A DNA stretch of 64,000 bases from Segatella buccae ATCC 33574 (GCF_000184945.1 NZ_GL586311.1:1050502-1114501), one strand, 5' to 3'. Shown: positions 16,845-27,126, counted from the stretch's first letter. Program-made: numbers and translations. Notes: a model not told the origin generated them from the sequence alone.

Positions 16845-17387
16845 ATGGATACATCAAGATTGAATTTTCAAGATTGGCCGTTGGATTTGCTGGTTGACTA
16901 CGCTTTGAAGGTACACCATCGCACTATCCGCCGCGAAGGGCCTGCAACATTGGCTTTGGTCGAGAAGGTGGTCGGTGAAAACGAAGTGATGCCCGAGGTG
17001 AGAGAACTCTTTGCCGGGTCGCTTGAAGCTCTCGAAAGCCATCTGATGAAGGAAGAGAACGTGCTCTTCCCTTTTCTCTACGAACTCTACAAGGCTGACG
17101 ATGACGGCCTGAAAATCGAACAGATGCACTGTGGGACTATCGGCAACCCCATCCGTGTGATGATGATGGAACATGGCGACGAACTTGCCCGCCACGAGCG
17201 CATCGCTGCTCTCACCAACCACTACACCGCCCCTGCCGATGCCTCTGCCGACTATCGTACGCTCTTGGCCCGTCTCGAAGAGTTTATGGAAGCCTTGAAA
17301 GAGCATATCCATGTGGAGAATGATATCATCTTCCCGGGATTCTTGGAGGTGGAGCAGCGTGTGGTGACACACGGCTTCCGGTTCTGA
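16845..17387 (+). CDS. Hemerythrin-domain protein, RIC/YtfE-like
   Basis: 180-residue di-iron hemerythrin-fold protein similar to the C-terminal part of RIC/YtfE/ScdA, which repairs iron-sulfur clusters damaged by nitric oxide or peroxide. The His/Glu ligand pattern is visible: DYALKVHHRTIR, SHLMKEENVLFPF, GNPIRVMMMEHGDELARH and LKEHIHVENDIIFPGF. The short N-terminal ScdA_N Cys-containing domain of full-length RIC proteins is absent. A stand-alone gene. The following 230 bp (17388-17617) contain no gene; a weak TAACTTCG box near 17602 may serve the next one. Confidence 0.85.
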   Translation: MDTSRLNFQDWPLDLLVDYALKVHHRTIRREGPATLALVEKVVGENEVMPEVRELFAGSLEALESHLMKEENVLFPFLYELYKADDDGLKIEQMHCGTIGNPIRVMMMEHGDELARHERIAALTNHYTAPADASADYRTLLARLEEFMEALKEHIHVENDIIFPGFLEVEQRVVTHGFRF

Positions 17388-17617
17388 TAAACCTGAAACG
17401 GGGATAAGTTTGATGTAGCCCGACCTCAGATCGTTACAGTTCAGCCTCCAAAAGTCAAGTAACTCGTTTGCTCGCCTACTTGTCACCCCGCCATCTCCCC
17501 TTCCCATTGTAAAGATACGACAAATCTGTCGGACAGTAAAATGTTTTTGCGATGGTTCCACCTGCAATTTTACACGCATCCGATGGCTTTCTCCGGAAAA
17601 AGCCGTAACTTCGCGAC

Positions 17618-18427
17618 ATGGAAGAAACGATCAGGCTCACCGGCGTGGACATAGGCTATCGCGATCGGCGGGAGACGAAGACGGTGGCTCGCGGGCTGTC
17701 GGCTGTGTTGCAAAGCGGCGAAATGACGTGCCTCTTGGGGGCCAACGGGGTGGGCAAATCCACGCTGTTGCGCACCCTCTCTGCCTTTCAGCCCCCCCTT
17801 GCCGGTGAGGTGGCACTGTTTGGAAAGTCACTCGCGCGTTATAGTCAAAAGGAGTTGGCCAAGACTATCGGGGTGGTGCTCACCGTCAAACCCGATGTGC
17901 AAAACATGACTGCGCATGAACTTGTGGGCATCGGCCGTTCGCCCTACACGGGTTTCTGGGGCACCCTCTCGCCCGCCGATGAAGCCGTCGTGGCCGACGC
18001 TTTGGCAATGGTGGGCATCAGCCGGTTGGGCGAAAGGACGATTCACACCCTCTCCGACGGCGAGCGACAAAAGGTGATGATAGCCAAGGCATTGGCCCAG
18101 CAGACCCCTGTCATCTTTTTGGACGAGCCCACGGCCTTTCTCGACTTCCCGAGCAAGGTGGAGATGATGCAGCTGTTGCGCCGTTTGGCCCACGAGATGG
18201 ACAAGACGGTGTTTCTCTCCACCCACGATTTGGAGCTGGCCCTGCAGCTCGCCGACCGCCTCTGGCTCATGGAACCCGACAACCGTTTGAGCATCGGCAC
18301 TCCCGCTGAACTGGCTGCCGCAGGAGCCTTGAGCCGCTACGTGGAGCGCAAGGGCATCGTGCTTGACAGAGCCTCGCTCACCATCCATGTCGGGAGGCGC
18401 GAGGCTGAGGGCTCCTCTGTGGTGTAA
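17618..18427 (+). CDS. ABC transporter ATP-binding protein, iron-siderophore/heme/B12 type
   Basis: 269-residue ATPase of the FecE/FhuC/BtuD group that powers uptake of iron complexes, heme or cobalamin through the inner membrane. Walker A is 41-49 (GANGVGKST), the signature is LSDGERQK, Walker B is VIFLDEPT, and the H-loop is LSTHDLE. The C-terminal extension (about 215-269) is usual for the family. No cognate permease or binding-protein gene lies in the adjacent region, which is unusual; the partner genes must be elsewhere or lost. Repeat R2 begins 2 bp after its stop codon. Confidence 0.87.
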   Translation: MEETIRLTGVDIGYRDRRETKTVARGLSAVLQSGEMTCLLGANGVGKSTLLRTLSAFQPPLAGEVALFGKSLARYSQKELAKTIGVVLTVKPDVQNMTAHELVGIGRSPYTGFWGTLSPADEAVVADALAMVGISRLGERTIHTLSDGERQKVMIAKALAQQTPVIFLDEPTAFLDFPSKVEMMQLLRRLAHEMDKTVFLSTHDLELALQLADRLWLMEPDNRLSIGTPAELAAAGALSRYVERKGIVLDRASLTIHVGRREAEGSSVV

Positions 18428-18428
18428 A

Positions 18429-18800
18429 ACTATTTGTTCGTTTTCGGCCTCTCTGTTTGCGATATTTGTGCCGAACGCCCCATTCGTTGCAAATACGCGA
18501 GTTTTGGCGATACTTTTAAAATGCTGGAAATCAGATGTTTGAATTTTCTTGACGCGTGACGGAGGCCGGAAATGGCCTTGAAACGGCCCAAACGGGCTTG
18601 CAAAAGGGGCACCGTTGCACGGCAGTTGAGCCCCTTTTGGCTTTCAACTGTGGCTCTTTTGCAAATTCGGAGAGCCCGAAAGAGAATGTCGGTGAACTTT
18701 CCGGGTGATTTAAAACCGGTTTTCCGTTCTGATTGGAGAATTTTGGTGGAGGTGTTTTTGTTGATATTCTTCGTAGTTACAAAAGTATCTTTAAGCTATA
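18429..18800 (+). repeat. Dispersed noncoding repeat, copy R2
   Basis: Fills the gap between the convergent ABC ATPase and tRNA-Pro genes. It aligns along its length with the two halves of R4 read on the minus strand: 18429-18610 with 50280-50092, and 18620-18800 with 33360-33185. Shared landmarks include ACTATTT-TTCGTTTTCG, CCCAAACGGG-TTGCAAAAGGG, GCTTTCAA-TGTGGC and TTTTTGTTGATATT. The centre is a GC-rich hairpin (AAAAGGGGC/GCCCCTTTT), the position occupied by the mobile element in R4. Confidence 0.8.
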
Positions 18801-18805
18801 AATGC

Positions 18806-18837
18806 AAAGAGGATGTGTCGTGAAACACATCCTCTTT
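18806..18837. terminator. Bidirectional terminator between R2 and tRNA-Pro
   Basis: AAAGAGGATGTGT and ACACATCCTCTTT form a perfect 13-bp stem with a 6-nt loop, bounded by A and T runs on each strand. It would end tRNA-Pro transcription from the right and read-through from the left. Confidence 0.7.
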
Positions 18838-18845
18838 ATTGATGG

Positions 18846-18918
18846 TCGGGATGAGGCGACTCGAACGCCCGACCCCTACGTCCCGAACGTAGTGCGCTAC
18901 CAACTGCGCTACATCCCG
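18846..18918 (-). tRNA. tRNA-Pro (anticodon CGG)
   Basis: On the minus strand the sequence folds into a cloverleaf: acceptor CGGGATG/CATCCCG, D arm GCGCAGTTGGTAGCGC, anticodon stem CTACG/CGTAG with loop TTCGGGA, and T arm with GTTCGAGTC. The anticodon CGG reads CCG proline codons. CCA is not encoded. A TATCTTTG promoter box lies at 18953-18960. Confidence 0.95.
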
Positions 18919-18952
18919 ATTGCAAAATCGGTCATGAGACCGTTTGCGGGTG

Positions 18953-18960
18953 CAAAGATA
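18953..18960 (-). promoter_or_regulatory. -7 promoter box for tRNA-Pro
   Basis: TATCTTTG on the minus strand followed by CACCCGCAAA. The tRNA-Phe promoter has the same box and the same CACCCGCAAA leader. Confidence 0.7.
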
Positions 18961-19031
18961 CGGTAAAAAACTGAATTACGTGCAAGTTTTGTGAGAAAAA
19001 TGGGAGGAGATGAATAAAATGCAGTGGAAAA

Positions 19032-19063
19032 TTTGCCGGAATGATTAAAATGTCCTATCTTTG
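19032..19063 (+). promoter_or_regulatory. Promoter of tRNA-Phe
   Basis: TTTG at 19032-19035 and TATCTTTG at 19056-19063, 20 nt apart, about 20 nt upstream of the tRNA. A full match to the Bacteroidota promoter pattern. Confidence 0.75.
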
Positions 19064-19083
19064 CACCCGCAAAAGCAAACGAG

Positions 19084-19156
19084 GGTACCTTAGCTCAGGT
19101 GGTAGAGCAATGGACTGAAAATCCATGTGTCCTTGGTTCAACTCCAAGAGGTACCA
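19084..19156 (+). tRNA. tRNA-Phe (anticodon GAA)
   Basis: Cloverleaf with acceptor GGTACCT/AGGTACC, D arm TAGCTCAGGTGGTAGAGCA, anticodon stem ATGGA/TCCAT with loop CTGAAAA (anticodon GAA), and T arm GGTTCAACTCC. CCA is not encoded. Divergently transcribed from tRNA-Pro. Confidence 0.96.
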
Positions 19157-19161
19157 CAGCA

Positions 19162-19204
19162 GAACGGAGGCCGGAACTCAGCAATGAGATTCCGGCCTCC
19201 GTTC
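19162..19204 (+). terminator. Hairpin terminator after tRNA-Phe
   Basis: GAACGGAGGCCGGAA pairs perfectly over 15 bp with TTCCGGCCTCCGTTC. It lies between convergent tRNA-Phe and murF and could stop both. The T tract is short. Confidence 0.6.
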
Positions 19205-19259
19205 GTTATATGGGCCCGACTAAAACTGTTCGGTTGGCAGACTGATCTTTATATGGCTT

Positions 19260-20579
<1,320 letters not shown>

Positions 20580-20600
20580 GATGGTTAAAACATTTTAATG

Positions 20601-20660
20601 CAAAGTTACTGTAATTTTCGTGAAATGGGAATGAAATCTCGAATAATATTCCTATTTTTG
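20601..20660. promoter_or_regulatory. Divergent murF and folP promoters
   Basis: TAACTTTG on the minus strand (20601-20608) serves murF, and TATTTTTG on the plus strand (20653-20660) serves folP. The folP box ends 7 nt before its ATG, so folP mRNA is probably leaderless. Confidence 0.55.
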
Positions 20661-20667
20661 CAGTTAT

Positions 20668-21504
20668 ATGACACAGCCAATCGATTACACCATCAACGTG
20701 CGCGGAAAGCTCGTCGACCTGAGCAGGCCGCAGGTGATGGGCATCCTCAATGTCACTCCCGACAGTTTCTATTCCGGAAGCAGGAAACAGACGGAGCGGG
20801 AGATAGCCGACAGAGCCAACGAGATAATCGCCCAAGGAGGAACGATGATTGACATCGGAGCCTTCTCCACACGGCCCGGGGCGCAGGAAGTGAGTGAGGA
20901 TGAAGAGGCGCACCGGCTACAATGGGCTCTTGGCATCGTGCGCCGAGAGCAGCCCGATGCCGTCGTTTCGGTCGACACCTACCGGCCGGCTGTGGCCCGG
21001 AAGTGCATTGCGGAGTGGGGGGCAGACATCATCAATGATGTGTCGGAGGGCGGCATCACGGGCATTGTGGACACGCCCATCCACGAAACGGAGCGTATGT
21101 TCGACGTGGTGGAGGAACTCAAATGTCCCTACATCCTCATGTCGGTGAAGTCCTCGCTCCACGACATGCTCATCGCTTTTGCCGACGAGGTGCAGCAACT
21201 GCGCGACCGGGGAGTGAAAGACATTATTCTCGACCCGGGATTCGGCTTCGGGAAGACGCTGGAGGAGAACTACCGGCTGATGCGGGAGATGGAAAAACTG
21301 CATGTACTGGGGCTTCCGCTGCTTGTGGGTGTGTCCCGGAAGTCTATGATATTCAAACTTTTGGGCGGCACTCCGGCAAGTGCGCTCAACGGAACGACCG
21401 TCCTTCACGCCCTTTCGCTGGCCAAAGGAGCTTCTATCCTGCGTGTCCATGACGTGAAAGAGGCCGTCGAGGCGGTGAAGATAGTGGAAATGTTGAATGC
21501 TTAA
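20668..21504 (+). CDS. folP: Dihydropteroate synthase
   Basis: Condenses 6-hydroxymethyl-7,8-dihydropterin pyrophosphate with p-aminobenzoate in folate synthesis; the sulfonamide target. 278 residues. TIM-barrel signatures are present: VMGILNVTPDSFYSGS, IDIGAFSTRPGAQEVS, DPGFGFGKTLEENY, and LVGVSRKSMI near the pterin site. The start is the first ATG after the promoter box. It is followed after 10 bp by cdaA on the same strand, so the two are likely cotranscribed. Confidence 0.96.
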   Translation: MTQPIDYTINVRGKLVDLSRPQVMGILNVTPDSFYSGSRKQTEREIADRANEIIAQGGTMIDIGAFSTRPGAQEVSEDEEAHRLQWALGIVRREQPDAVVSVDTYRPAVARKCIAEWGADIINDVSEGGITGIVDTPIHETERMFDVVEELKCPYILMSVKSSLHDMLIAFADEVQQLRDRGVKDIILDPGFGFGKTLEENYRLMREMEKLHVLGLPLLVGVSRKSMIFKLLGGTPASALNGTTVLHALSLAKGASILRVHDVKEAVEAVKIVEMLNA

Positions 21505-21514
21505 ACCATGACCT

Positions 21515-22288
21515 ATGCCTTTTGAATTTGGTCTAAAAGACATCATAGACATCATCTCCGTGGCGATGATGTTGTACTACATCTACCGGCTGATGAGGGA
21601 GAGCCGTTCGCTCAACGTGTTCATCGGCATCATGCTTTTCATCCTGATATGGCTATTCGTGAGTCAGGTGTTGGAGATGAGGCTGCTCGGTTCCATTCTC
21701 GACAAACTGGTCAGCGTGGGTGTCATTGCCCTCATCGTCATCTTTCAGGAAGACATACGCAAGTTTCTCTACGAACTCGGTACGCAGAAGGGGATGCGCA
21801 GGCTGGTGAATTTCTTCAAGTCTAATAAGGTGAAAGAGAAAGAGGTGGATCGCGAGACCATCATTCCCATAGTGATGGCCTGCATGAGCATGAGTAAAAA
21901 GTATGTTGGGGCCCTGATTGTCATTGAGCGCGGAGTTCCCCTTAATGACATTGTGGACACGGGAGACCTCATTGACGCGCGCATCAACCAGCGGCTCATC
22001 GAAAACATTTTCTTCAAAAACTCACCCCTGCACGACGGGGCCATGATCATCTCTAACCGGCGCATAAAGGCTGCCGGCTGCATTCTGCCCGTGAGCCACA
22101 ACCTCGGCATTCCCAAGGAATTGGGGCTCCGCCACCGCGCTGCCATGGGCATCTCGCAGAATTCCGATGCTATCGCCGTGGTGGTTTCGGAAGAGACGGG
22201 GCGCATCTCCGTGGCCATCAAGGGCGAATTTCACCTGCGCCTTTCAGCGGAGCAGCTCGAGAGCATTCTCACCGCAGAGATGGCGTAG
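21515..22288 (+). CDS. cdaA: Diadenylate cyclase CdaA
   Basis: Membrane-bound enzyme making cyclic di-AMP from two ATP molecules. 257 residues: three hydrophobic helices within about 1-75 and then the DAC domain. Catalytic motifs are intact: D174-G175-A176 in SPLHDGAMII and R206-H207-R208 in LGLRHRAAMG. No CdaR or GlmM gene is next to it, unlike in Firmicutes; instead it is coupled to folP. It points to c-di-AMP signalling in this organism, probably for osmotic or cell-wall control. Confidence 0.95.
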   Translation: MPFEFGLKDIIDIISVAMMLYYIYRLMRESRSLNVFIGIMLFILIWLFVSQVLEMRLLGSILDKLVSVGVIALIVIFQEDIRKFLYELGTQKGMRRLVNFFKSNKVKEKEVDRETIIPIVMACMSMSKKYVGALIVIERGVPLNDIVDTGDLIDARINQRLIENIFFKNSPLHDGAMIISNRRIKAAGCILPVSHNLGIPKELGLRHRAAMGISQNSDAIAVVVSEETGRISVAIKGEFHLRLSAEQLESILTAEMA

Positions 22289-22388
22289 AACGCTTGCAGC
22301 CGACTTGCCAAACGGGAAGAATCTTCGCAATATCGTCGGATTTATGTTTTTTTATCTGTTTGCTCACGTTTATATCGATTAAAAAACG

Positions 22389-22396
22389 TACTTTTG
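22389..22396 (+). promoter_or_regulatory. -7 promoter box for pta-ackA
   Basis: TACTTTTG about 65 nt upstream of the pta start at 22461. It fits TAnnTTTG; no well-spaced TTTG element was seen. Confidence 0.5.
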
Positions 22397-22460
22397 TAAT
22401 CTGTAAGTGGCAAAATGTATAGAATTTCAATCAACATATATTAAAAAGATTAAACAAACT

Positions 22461-23471
22461 ATGAGCTTATTAGATCAGATCGTAGCACGCGCCAAATCGA
22501 ACAAACAGCGCATTGTGCTCCCCGAAGCAGAGGAGGAGCGCACCTTGAAAGCCGCCGACAAGGTATTAGCCGACGACATAGCAGAACTCATCCTCATCGG
22601 TAATCCCGCCAACATCAAGACACTGGCAGCCGGATGGGGACTGAAAAACATCGACAAAGCTACCATCATCGACCCGCTCAACAATCCCAAGGCTGAAGAG
22701 TATGCCCTCAAATTGGCCGAACTCCGCCAGAAAAAGGGCATGACTATTGAGAAGGCTCGTGAACTTGTGACCAAGAACAATCTTTATCTCGGCTGCATGA
22801 TCATCAAGACCGACGGAGCCGACGGACAGATTTCGGGTGCCTTGAGCACCACAGGCGACACGCTTCGGCCGGCTCTGCAAATCATCAAGTGTGCTCCGGG
22901 CATCACTTGTGTGAGTGGGGCCATGCTCATTATCAGCAAGCAGGAGCAGTATGGCGAGAACGGTGTGGTGGTGATGGGTGACGTGGCCGTAACCCCGGTG
23001 CCTGATGCCGACCAGTTGGCACAGATAGCCTATTGCACCGCCCAGACCTCCAAGAGCATCGCCGGCTTTGCCGAGCCGCGCGTGGCCATGCTGAGTTTCT
23101 CCACGTGGGGCAGTGCCTCCCATGAGGTGGTGGACAAAGTGGTGGAGGCCACCAAGCTGGCGCAGGAGCGCTATCCAGACCTGCATGTCGACGGCGAGTT
23201 GCAGGCCGATGCGGCCCTCGTGCCCTCTGTCGGTGCCAAGAAGGCTCCCGGCAGCCCCATTGCCGGCAAGGCCAATGTGCTTGTTGTGCCCAATCTTGAG
23301 GTGGGCAACATCGGCTACAAGCTCGTGCAGCGTCTCGGCGGTGCCATGGCCGTAGGCCCCATCCTTCAAGGTATCGCCCGTCCGGTGAACGATCTTTCCC
23401 GCGGCTGCTCTGTCGATGACATCTACTATATGGTGGCTATCACCGCTTGTCAGGCGCAGGATGCCAAATAA
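22461..23471 (+). CDS. pta: Phosphate acetyltransferase
   Basis: Converts acetyl-CoA and phosphate to acetyl phosphate in fermentative acetate production. 336 residues, the short single-domain Pta form lacking the N-terminal DRTGG regions. Conserved segments include RIVLPEAEEERTLKAA, DGQISGALSTTGDTLRPALQ and MLSFSTWGSA, with DAALVPSVGAKKAPGSPIAGK near the C-terminal half. The start MSLLDQ is taken rather than the longer frame, which begins just after the promoter. ackA follows 35 bp downstream. Confidence 0.96.
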   Translation: MSLLDQIVARAKSNKQRIVLPEAEEERTLKAADKVLADDIAELILIGNPANIKTLAAGWGLKNIDKATIIDPLNNPKAEEYALKLAELRQKKGMTIEKARELVTKNNLYLGCMIIKTDGADGQISGALSTTGDTLRPALQIIKCAPGITCVSGAMLIISKQEQYGENGVVVMGDVAVTPVPDADQLAQIAYCTAQTSKSIAGFAEPRVAMLSFSTWGSASHEVVDKVVEATKLAQERYPDLHVDGELQADAALVPSVGAKKAPGSPIAGKANVLVVPNLEVGNIGYKLVQRLGGAMAVGPILQGIARPVNDLSRGCSVDDIYYMVAITACQAQDAK

Positions 23472-23506
23472 CGGAAAACCTTTGAAATCAATCAAACTAA
23501 CACGAT

Positions 23507-24706
23507 ATGAAGATTTTAGTCCTGAACTGCGGCAGTAGTTCTATCAAGTACAAGCTCTACAACATGGACGATGAGTCTGTGCTGGCCCAGGGAGGCGTGG
23601 AGCGCATCGGCATCGACAACGCTTTTATCAAGGTGACGCTGCCAAGTGGCGAGAAAAAAGTGATCATGCACGACATGCCCGACCACAAGGAAGGTGTGAA
23701 CTTTGTCTTCAAGACCTTGCTTGATCCTGAGATCGGGGCCATCAAGAGTCTGGAGGAAATCGACGCTGTGGGCCATCGCGTGGTGCAGGGCGGTGACAAG
23801 TTCAACCAGAGTGTCATCGTCGACAAGAGCGTGGAAGACGGTATTGAAGAACTGTGCGACCTCGCTCCCGTCCACAATGCCGGCCACTTGAAAGGCTTGC
23901 GTGCCGTGGATGCCCTCATGCCCGGCACTCCGCAGGTGTGCGTGTTCGACAATGCCTTCCACAGCACGATGCCCGACTACGCCTATCTCTATGCCGTGCC
24001 CTACGAGCTCTACGAGAAATACCACGTGCGCCGTTACGGTTTCCACGGCACCAGCCACCGCTACGTTTCCAAGCGCGTGTGCGAGATACTGGGCTTGGAT
24101 GTCAACGACTCGAAGATTATCACCTGTCACATCGGCAACGGGGCCTCTGTTGCAGCCGTACTCAACGGCAAGGTGCTCGACACCTCTATGGGCCTCACCC
24201 CGCTGGCCGGCCTGATGATGGGCAGCCGTTCGGGAGACATTGACGCTTCGGCCGTGACCTACATCATGGACAAGCTCGGCATGAAGCCGCAGGAGACTGC
24301 CGACTATCTGAACAAGCAGAGTGGTGTGCTCGGCATCACGGGCATCTCCAGCGACATGCGCGATGTGGAGAATGCCGCCAACGAGGGCAACGAGCGTGCC
24401 ATTTTGGCTTTGAAAATGTATTCCTACCGTATCAAGAAGTACATCGGTGCCTACGCTGCCGCCATGGGCGGAGTGGATGCCGTCGTCTTCACGGCCGGTG
24501 TGGGTGAGAACCAGACGGGTATGCGATTCGATGCCTGCGAGAATCTCGACTTCCTCGGCATCAAGATTGACAAGGAGAAGAATGACAAGATACGAGGCAA
24601 GGAAGCCGTCATATCCACGCCCGACAGCCGGGTGAAGGTGGTGGTGGTGCCCACCGACGAGGAGATTGTCATTGCCCGCGACACCAAGGAACTCGTTTCC
24701 AAGTAA
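23507..24706 (+). CDS. ackA: Acetate kinase
   Basis: Transfers the phosphoryl group of acetyl phosphate to ADP, giving ATP and acetate, the energy-yielding step after Pta. 399 residues, typical. ASKHA-fold motifs are seen: KILVLNCGSSSIKYKLY at the N-terminus, YGFHGTSHRYVSKR, ITCHIGNGASVAAV, TPLAGLMMGSRSGDID and FTAGVGENQTGMR. The pta-ackA pair ends at a strong terminator. Confidence 0.98.
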   Translation: MKILVLNCGSSSIKYKLYNMDDESVLAQGGVERIGIDNAFIKVTLPSGEKKVIMHDMPDHKEGVNFVFKTLLDPEIGAIKSLEEIDAVGHRVVQGGDKFNQSVIVDKSVEDGIEELCDLAPVHNAGHLKGLRAVDALMPGTPQVCVFDNAFHSTMPDYAYLYAVPYELYEKYHVRRYGFHGTSHRYVSKRVCEILGLDVNDSKIITCHIGNGASVAAVLNGKVLDTSMGLTPLAGLMMGSRSGDIDASAVTYIMDKLGMKPQETADYLNKQSGVLGITGISSDMRDVENAANEGNERAILALKMYSYRIKKYIGAYAAAMGGVDAVVFTAGVGENQTGMRFDACENLDFLGIKIDKEKNDKIRGKEAVISTPDSRVKVVVVPTDEEIVIARDTKELVSK

Positions 24707-24722
24707 ACATGGTTAATATAAT

Positions 24723-24755
24723 AAGGTGAGGGCTGTGCCGGCCCTCACCTTTTTT
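24723..24755 (+). terminator. Intrinsic terminator after ackA
   Basis: AAGGTGAGGGC pairs with GCCCTCACCTT, 11 bp, followed by a T run. It separates pta-ackA from kdgK, whose start lies only 14 bp further on. Confidence 0.88.
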
Positions 24756-24768
24756 CATTTCAAGACAC

Positions 24769-25815
24769 ATGGAGAAAAAGATCGTTACATTCGGAGAAAT
24801 CATGCTGAGGCTGTCCAAGCCCGGCTACCGCCGCATCTCACAGGGAAAAACCTTTGAGGGCAACTACGGCGGTAGTGAAGCCAACGTGGCCGTGTCGCTG
24901 GCCTGTCTGGGCGACGAGGTGGAATTTGTTTCGCGCATTCCGCAAAACGATGCGGGCGATGCCGCGCTCATGCACCTTCGCGAGTTCGGCCTTGGCGTGT
25001 CCCATGTGGTGCGTGGCGGCGACCGCCTGGGCACCTACTATTTTGAGGAAGCCGCCGCCATGCGCAACTCCCATGTGGTCTACGACCGCAAACTCTCCTC
25101 CTTCTACAGTCTCCGACGGGGCATGATCCGCTGGGAGGAGGTGCTCGCCGATGCCGGTCTCTTTCACTGTTCGGGCATCACCTGCGCCATCAGCCGCGAT
25201 GCGATGAACACCACTTTCGATGCCGTGAAGTTGGCCGACAGCCTCGGACTCACTATCTCCTGCGACATCAACTACCGCAAAAACCTCTGGGGCTTCGGTC
25301 TGGAAGCCCACGATGTGCTCTTCCAACTCATGCAGCACAGCGACATCATCTTCGGCGACCAGAACGAGTGGGAAATAGCCGGTGGCGTGCCCCATATCCC
25401 TTTTGAAGCCTCCGATGTCGACTATCGGCTCAACCGACTCGCATACGAAGACTATTTTACCCGGATGCACAAGCTTTTTCCGCGCTGCAAGAAGATGCTG
25501 ATGGCTCTGCGCAATCAGTTGGCCTCCAGCCACCACACGCTCACCGGCGTGCTCTATGATGCCGAGGAGGGGCGGCTCTACACAACCCGCATCTACGACA
25601 TTGCACCCATTGTCGACCCGATGGGGGTCGGCGACGCTTTCGTGGCAGCCTATCTTCACGCCCTTGGCCGTTGGCCCGGTGACAACCGGCGTTGTCTCGA
25701 CTTCGGTCTCTCGGCCAGTGCCCTCAAGAACACCGTGCCCGGCGACCAGAATCTGGTCTCCGAGGAAGAAATCATTGCCAATATCGTTTCCACCGGCGGG
25801 CGCATCGAGCGCTGA
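24769..25815 (+). CDS. kdgK: PfkB-family sugar kinase, probable 2-keto-3-deoxygluconate kinase
   Basis: Ribokinase-fold carbohydrate kinase of 348 residues. The opening KIVTFGEIMLRLSKPG and GGSEANVAVSLACLG match the KdgK subgroup, which phosphorylates KDG in uronate/pectin catabolism. The catalytic Asp lies in VDPMGVGDAFVAAY, where most homologues have GAGDAF, a minor change. No KDPG aldolase (kdgA) follows, so the substrate assignment is moderate. It starts just behind the ackA terminator, and trmH-like follows after 22 bp. Confidence 0.8.
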   Translation: MEKKIVTFGEIMLRLSKPGYRRISQGKTFEGNYGGSEANVAVSLACLGDEVEFVSRIPQNDAGDAALMHLREFGLGVSHVVRGGDRLGTYYFEEAAAMRNSHVVYDRKLSSFYSLRRGMIRWEEVLADAGLFHCSGITCAISRDAMNTTFDAVKLADSLGLTISCDINYRKNLWGFGLEAHDVLFQLMQHSDIIFGDQNEWEIAGGVPHIPFEASDVDYRLNRLAYEDYFTRMHKLFPRCKKMLMALRNQLASSHHTLTGVLYDAEEGRLYTTRIYDIAPIVDPMGVGDAFVAAYLHALGRWPGDNRRCLDFGLSASALKNTVPGDQNLVSEEEIIANIVSTGGRIER

Positions 25816-25837
25816 CCGTCAGAATCTGTCCCATCCT

Positions 25838-26659
25838 ATGCCGGTCATCGAAATAACTTCCCTGTCACATCCGGGAGTAGAGATTTTCAGCACGCTCACC
25901 GAAGCGCAACTGCGCCATCAGGTGGATGCGGAGCGCGGCCTGTTCATTGCCGAGAGCCCCAAAGTGATTCAGGTGGCCCTCGACAAAGGCTGTGAACCCT
26001 TGGCATTGCTCTGCGAGCACAAACACATTGCAGGCGACGCGGCAGCCATTATCGCGCGTTGCGGCGATCTGCCCGTCTACACGGGGCCGCGTCCGGTGCT
26101 GGCCGCACTCACGGGTTATACACTCACCCGGGGCGTACTCTGTGCCATGCGCCGCCCTCTCTTGCCCGATGTGAAAGAGGTGTGTCGCGGAGCCCGTCGC
26201 GTGGTGGTCATCCACGGGGTGGTAGACACCACCAACATCGGAGCCATTTTCCGTTCGGCGGCGGCCCTCGGCATTGATGCCGTGCTGCTCACTCGCGACT
26301 CCTGCGACCCGCTCAACCGCCGGGCTGTGCGCGTGTCGATGGGGTCGGTGTTTCTTGTGCCTTGGACTTGGCTCGATGATTCCATCGCCTCCCTTTCCCG
26401 TTTGGGATTCCGCACGGCGGCCATGGCCCTCACCGACCGCTCGGTTCCGCTCGACGATCCGGCCCTGGCCGCCGAACCGCGTCTGGCCATCGTCATGGGC
26501 ACCGAGGGCGACGGGCTGCCTCGCGAAACCATTGAGCAGGCCGACTATGTGGTGCGCATTCCCATGGCCCACGGCGTAGACTCGCTCAACGTGGCGGCAG
26601 CGTCGGCCGTAGCCTTCTGGCAGCTGAGAGTGGACGGATGTAAAGAGGTAAAAGAGTAA
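25838..26659 (+). CDS. TrmH/SpoU family RNA 2'-O-methyltransferase
   Basis: 273-residue SPOUT methyltransferase with an N-terminal substrate-binding domain (about 1-105) and a C-terminal trefoil-knot domain. The three SpoU motifs are present: NIGAIFRSAAALG, LAIVMGTEGDGLP and IPMAHGVDSLNVAAA. It would methylate ribose 2'-OH groups in rRNA or tRNA. The start ATG at 25838 follows kdgK by 22 bp. Which nucleotide is modified cannot be told. Confidence 0.9.
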   Translation: MPVIEITSLSHPGVEIFSTLTEAQLRHQVDAERGLFIAESPKVIQVALDKGCEPLALLCEHKHIAGDAAAIIARCGDLPVYTGPRPVLAALTGYTLTRGVLCAMRRPLLPDVKEVCRGARRVVVIHGVVDTTNIGAIFRSAAALGIDAVLLTRDSCDPLNRRAVRVSMGSVFLVPWTWLDDSIASLSRLGFRTAAMALTDRSVPLDDPALAAEPRLAIVMGTEGDGLPRETIEQADYVVRIPMAHGVDSLNVAAASAVAFWQLRVDGCKEVKE

Positions 26660-26802
26660 AAAGGTAAAGGGGTTGTGTCCTGCCGGGCACGCTATTTTTC
26701 TGATAGATAGTAGGTCGGCGAATGGTGCGAATGAGGCGAATCCGTATTAACGGATTCGGGGCAGAATCTCCTTGTTGATATGTAAAACAAATTCATTCGT
26801 TA

Positions 26803-26834
26803 TTTGTATTCGACTCCAAAAAGTTGTATCTTTG
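26803..26834 (+). promoter_or_regulatory. Complete promoter at the start of R3
   Basis: TTTG at 26803-26806 and TATCTTTG at 26827-26834 with the same 20-nt spacing as in R1. A terminator hairpin follows after 7 nt. Confidence 0.65.
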
Positions 26835-26841
26835 CATTGGC

Positions 26842-26871
26842 AAGGGAAGCGTGAGAGCGTTTCCCTTTTTT
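26842..26871 (+). terminator. Short terminator following the R3 promoter
   Basis: AAGGGAAGCG pairs with CGTTTCCCTT around a short loop and a T run follows. Compared with R1, the inner pairs changed from CAC/GTG to CG/CG, so pairing is kept while sequence differs. Confidence 0.6.
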
Positions 26872-27126
26872 AATTTTCCAATTCTCTAACAGCCCACAAC
26901 CCCCTAAATGGGGCTTTTCTGGCCGGAATGGGCTTACAAAACGGGCTCTTTTAGCTTTTCATTCGGGCCGAACGAGCTTCTGCCTGTGGCCCTTTTGTAA
27001 AGTCGGTCGGGCCGAGTGGGGAAATCGATGGGGCGGATGAGTCGAAAAGGAGGGATATAACCGGCATGACAAACGGGCGCGGAAAAATGGCGTGTAAGGC
27101 TTTTTCTAAATCTTTAATAGTTCCTG

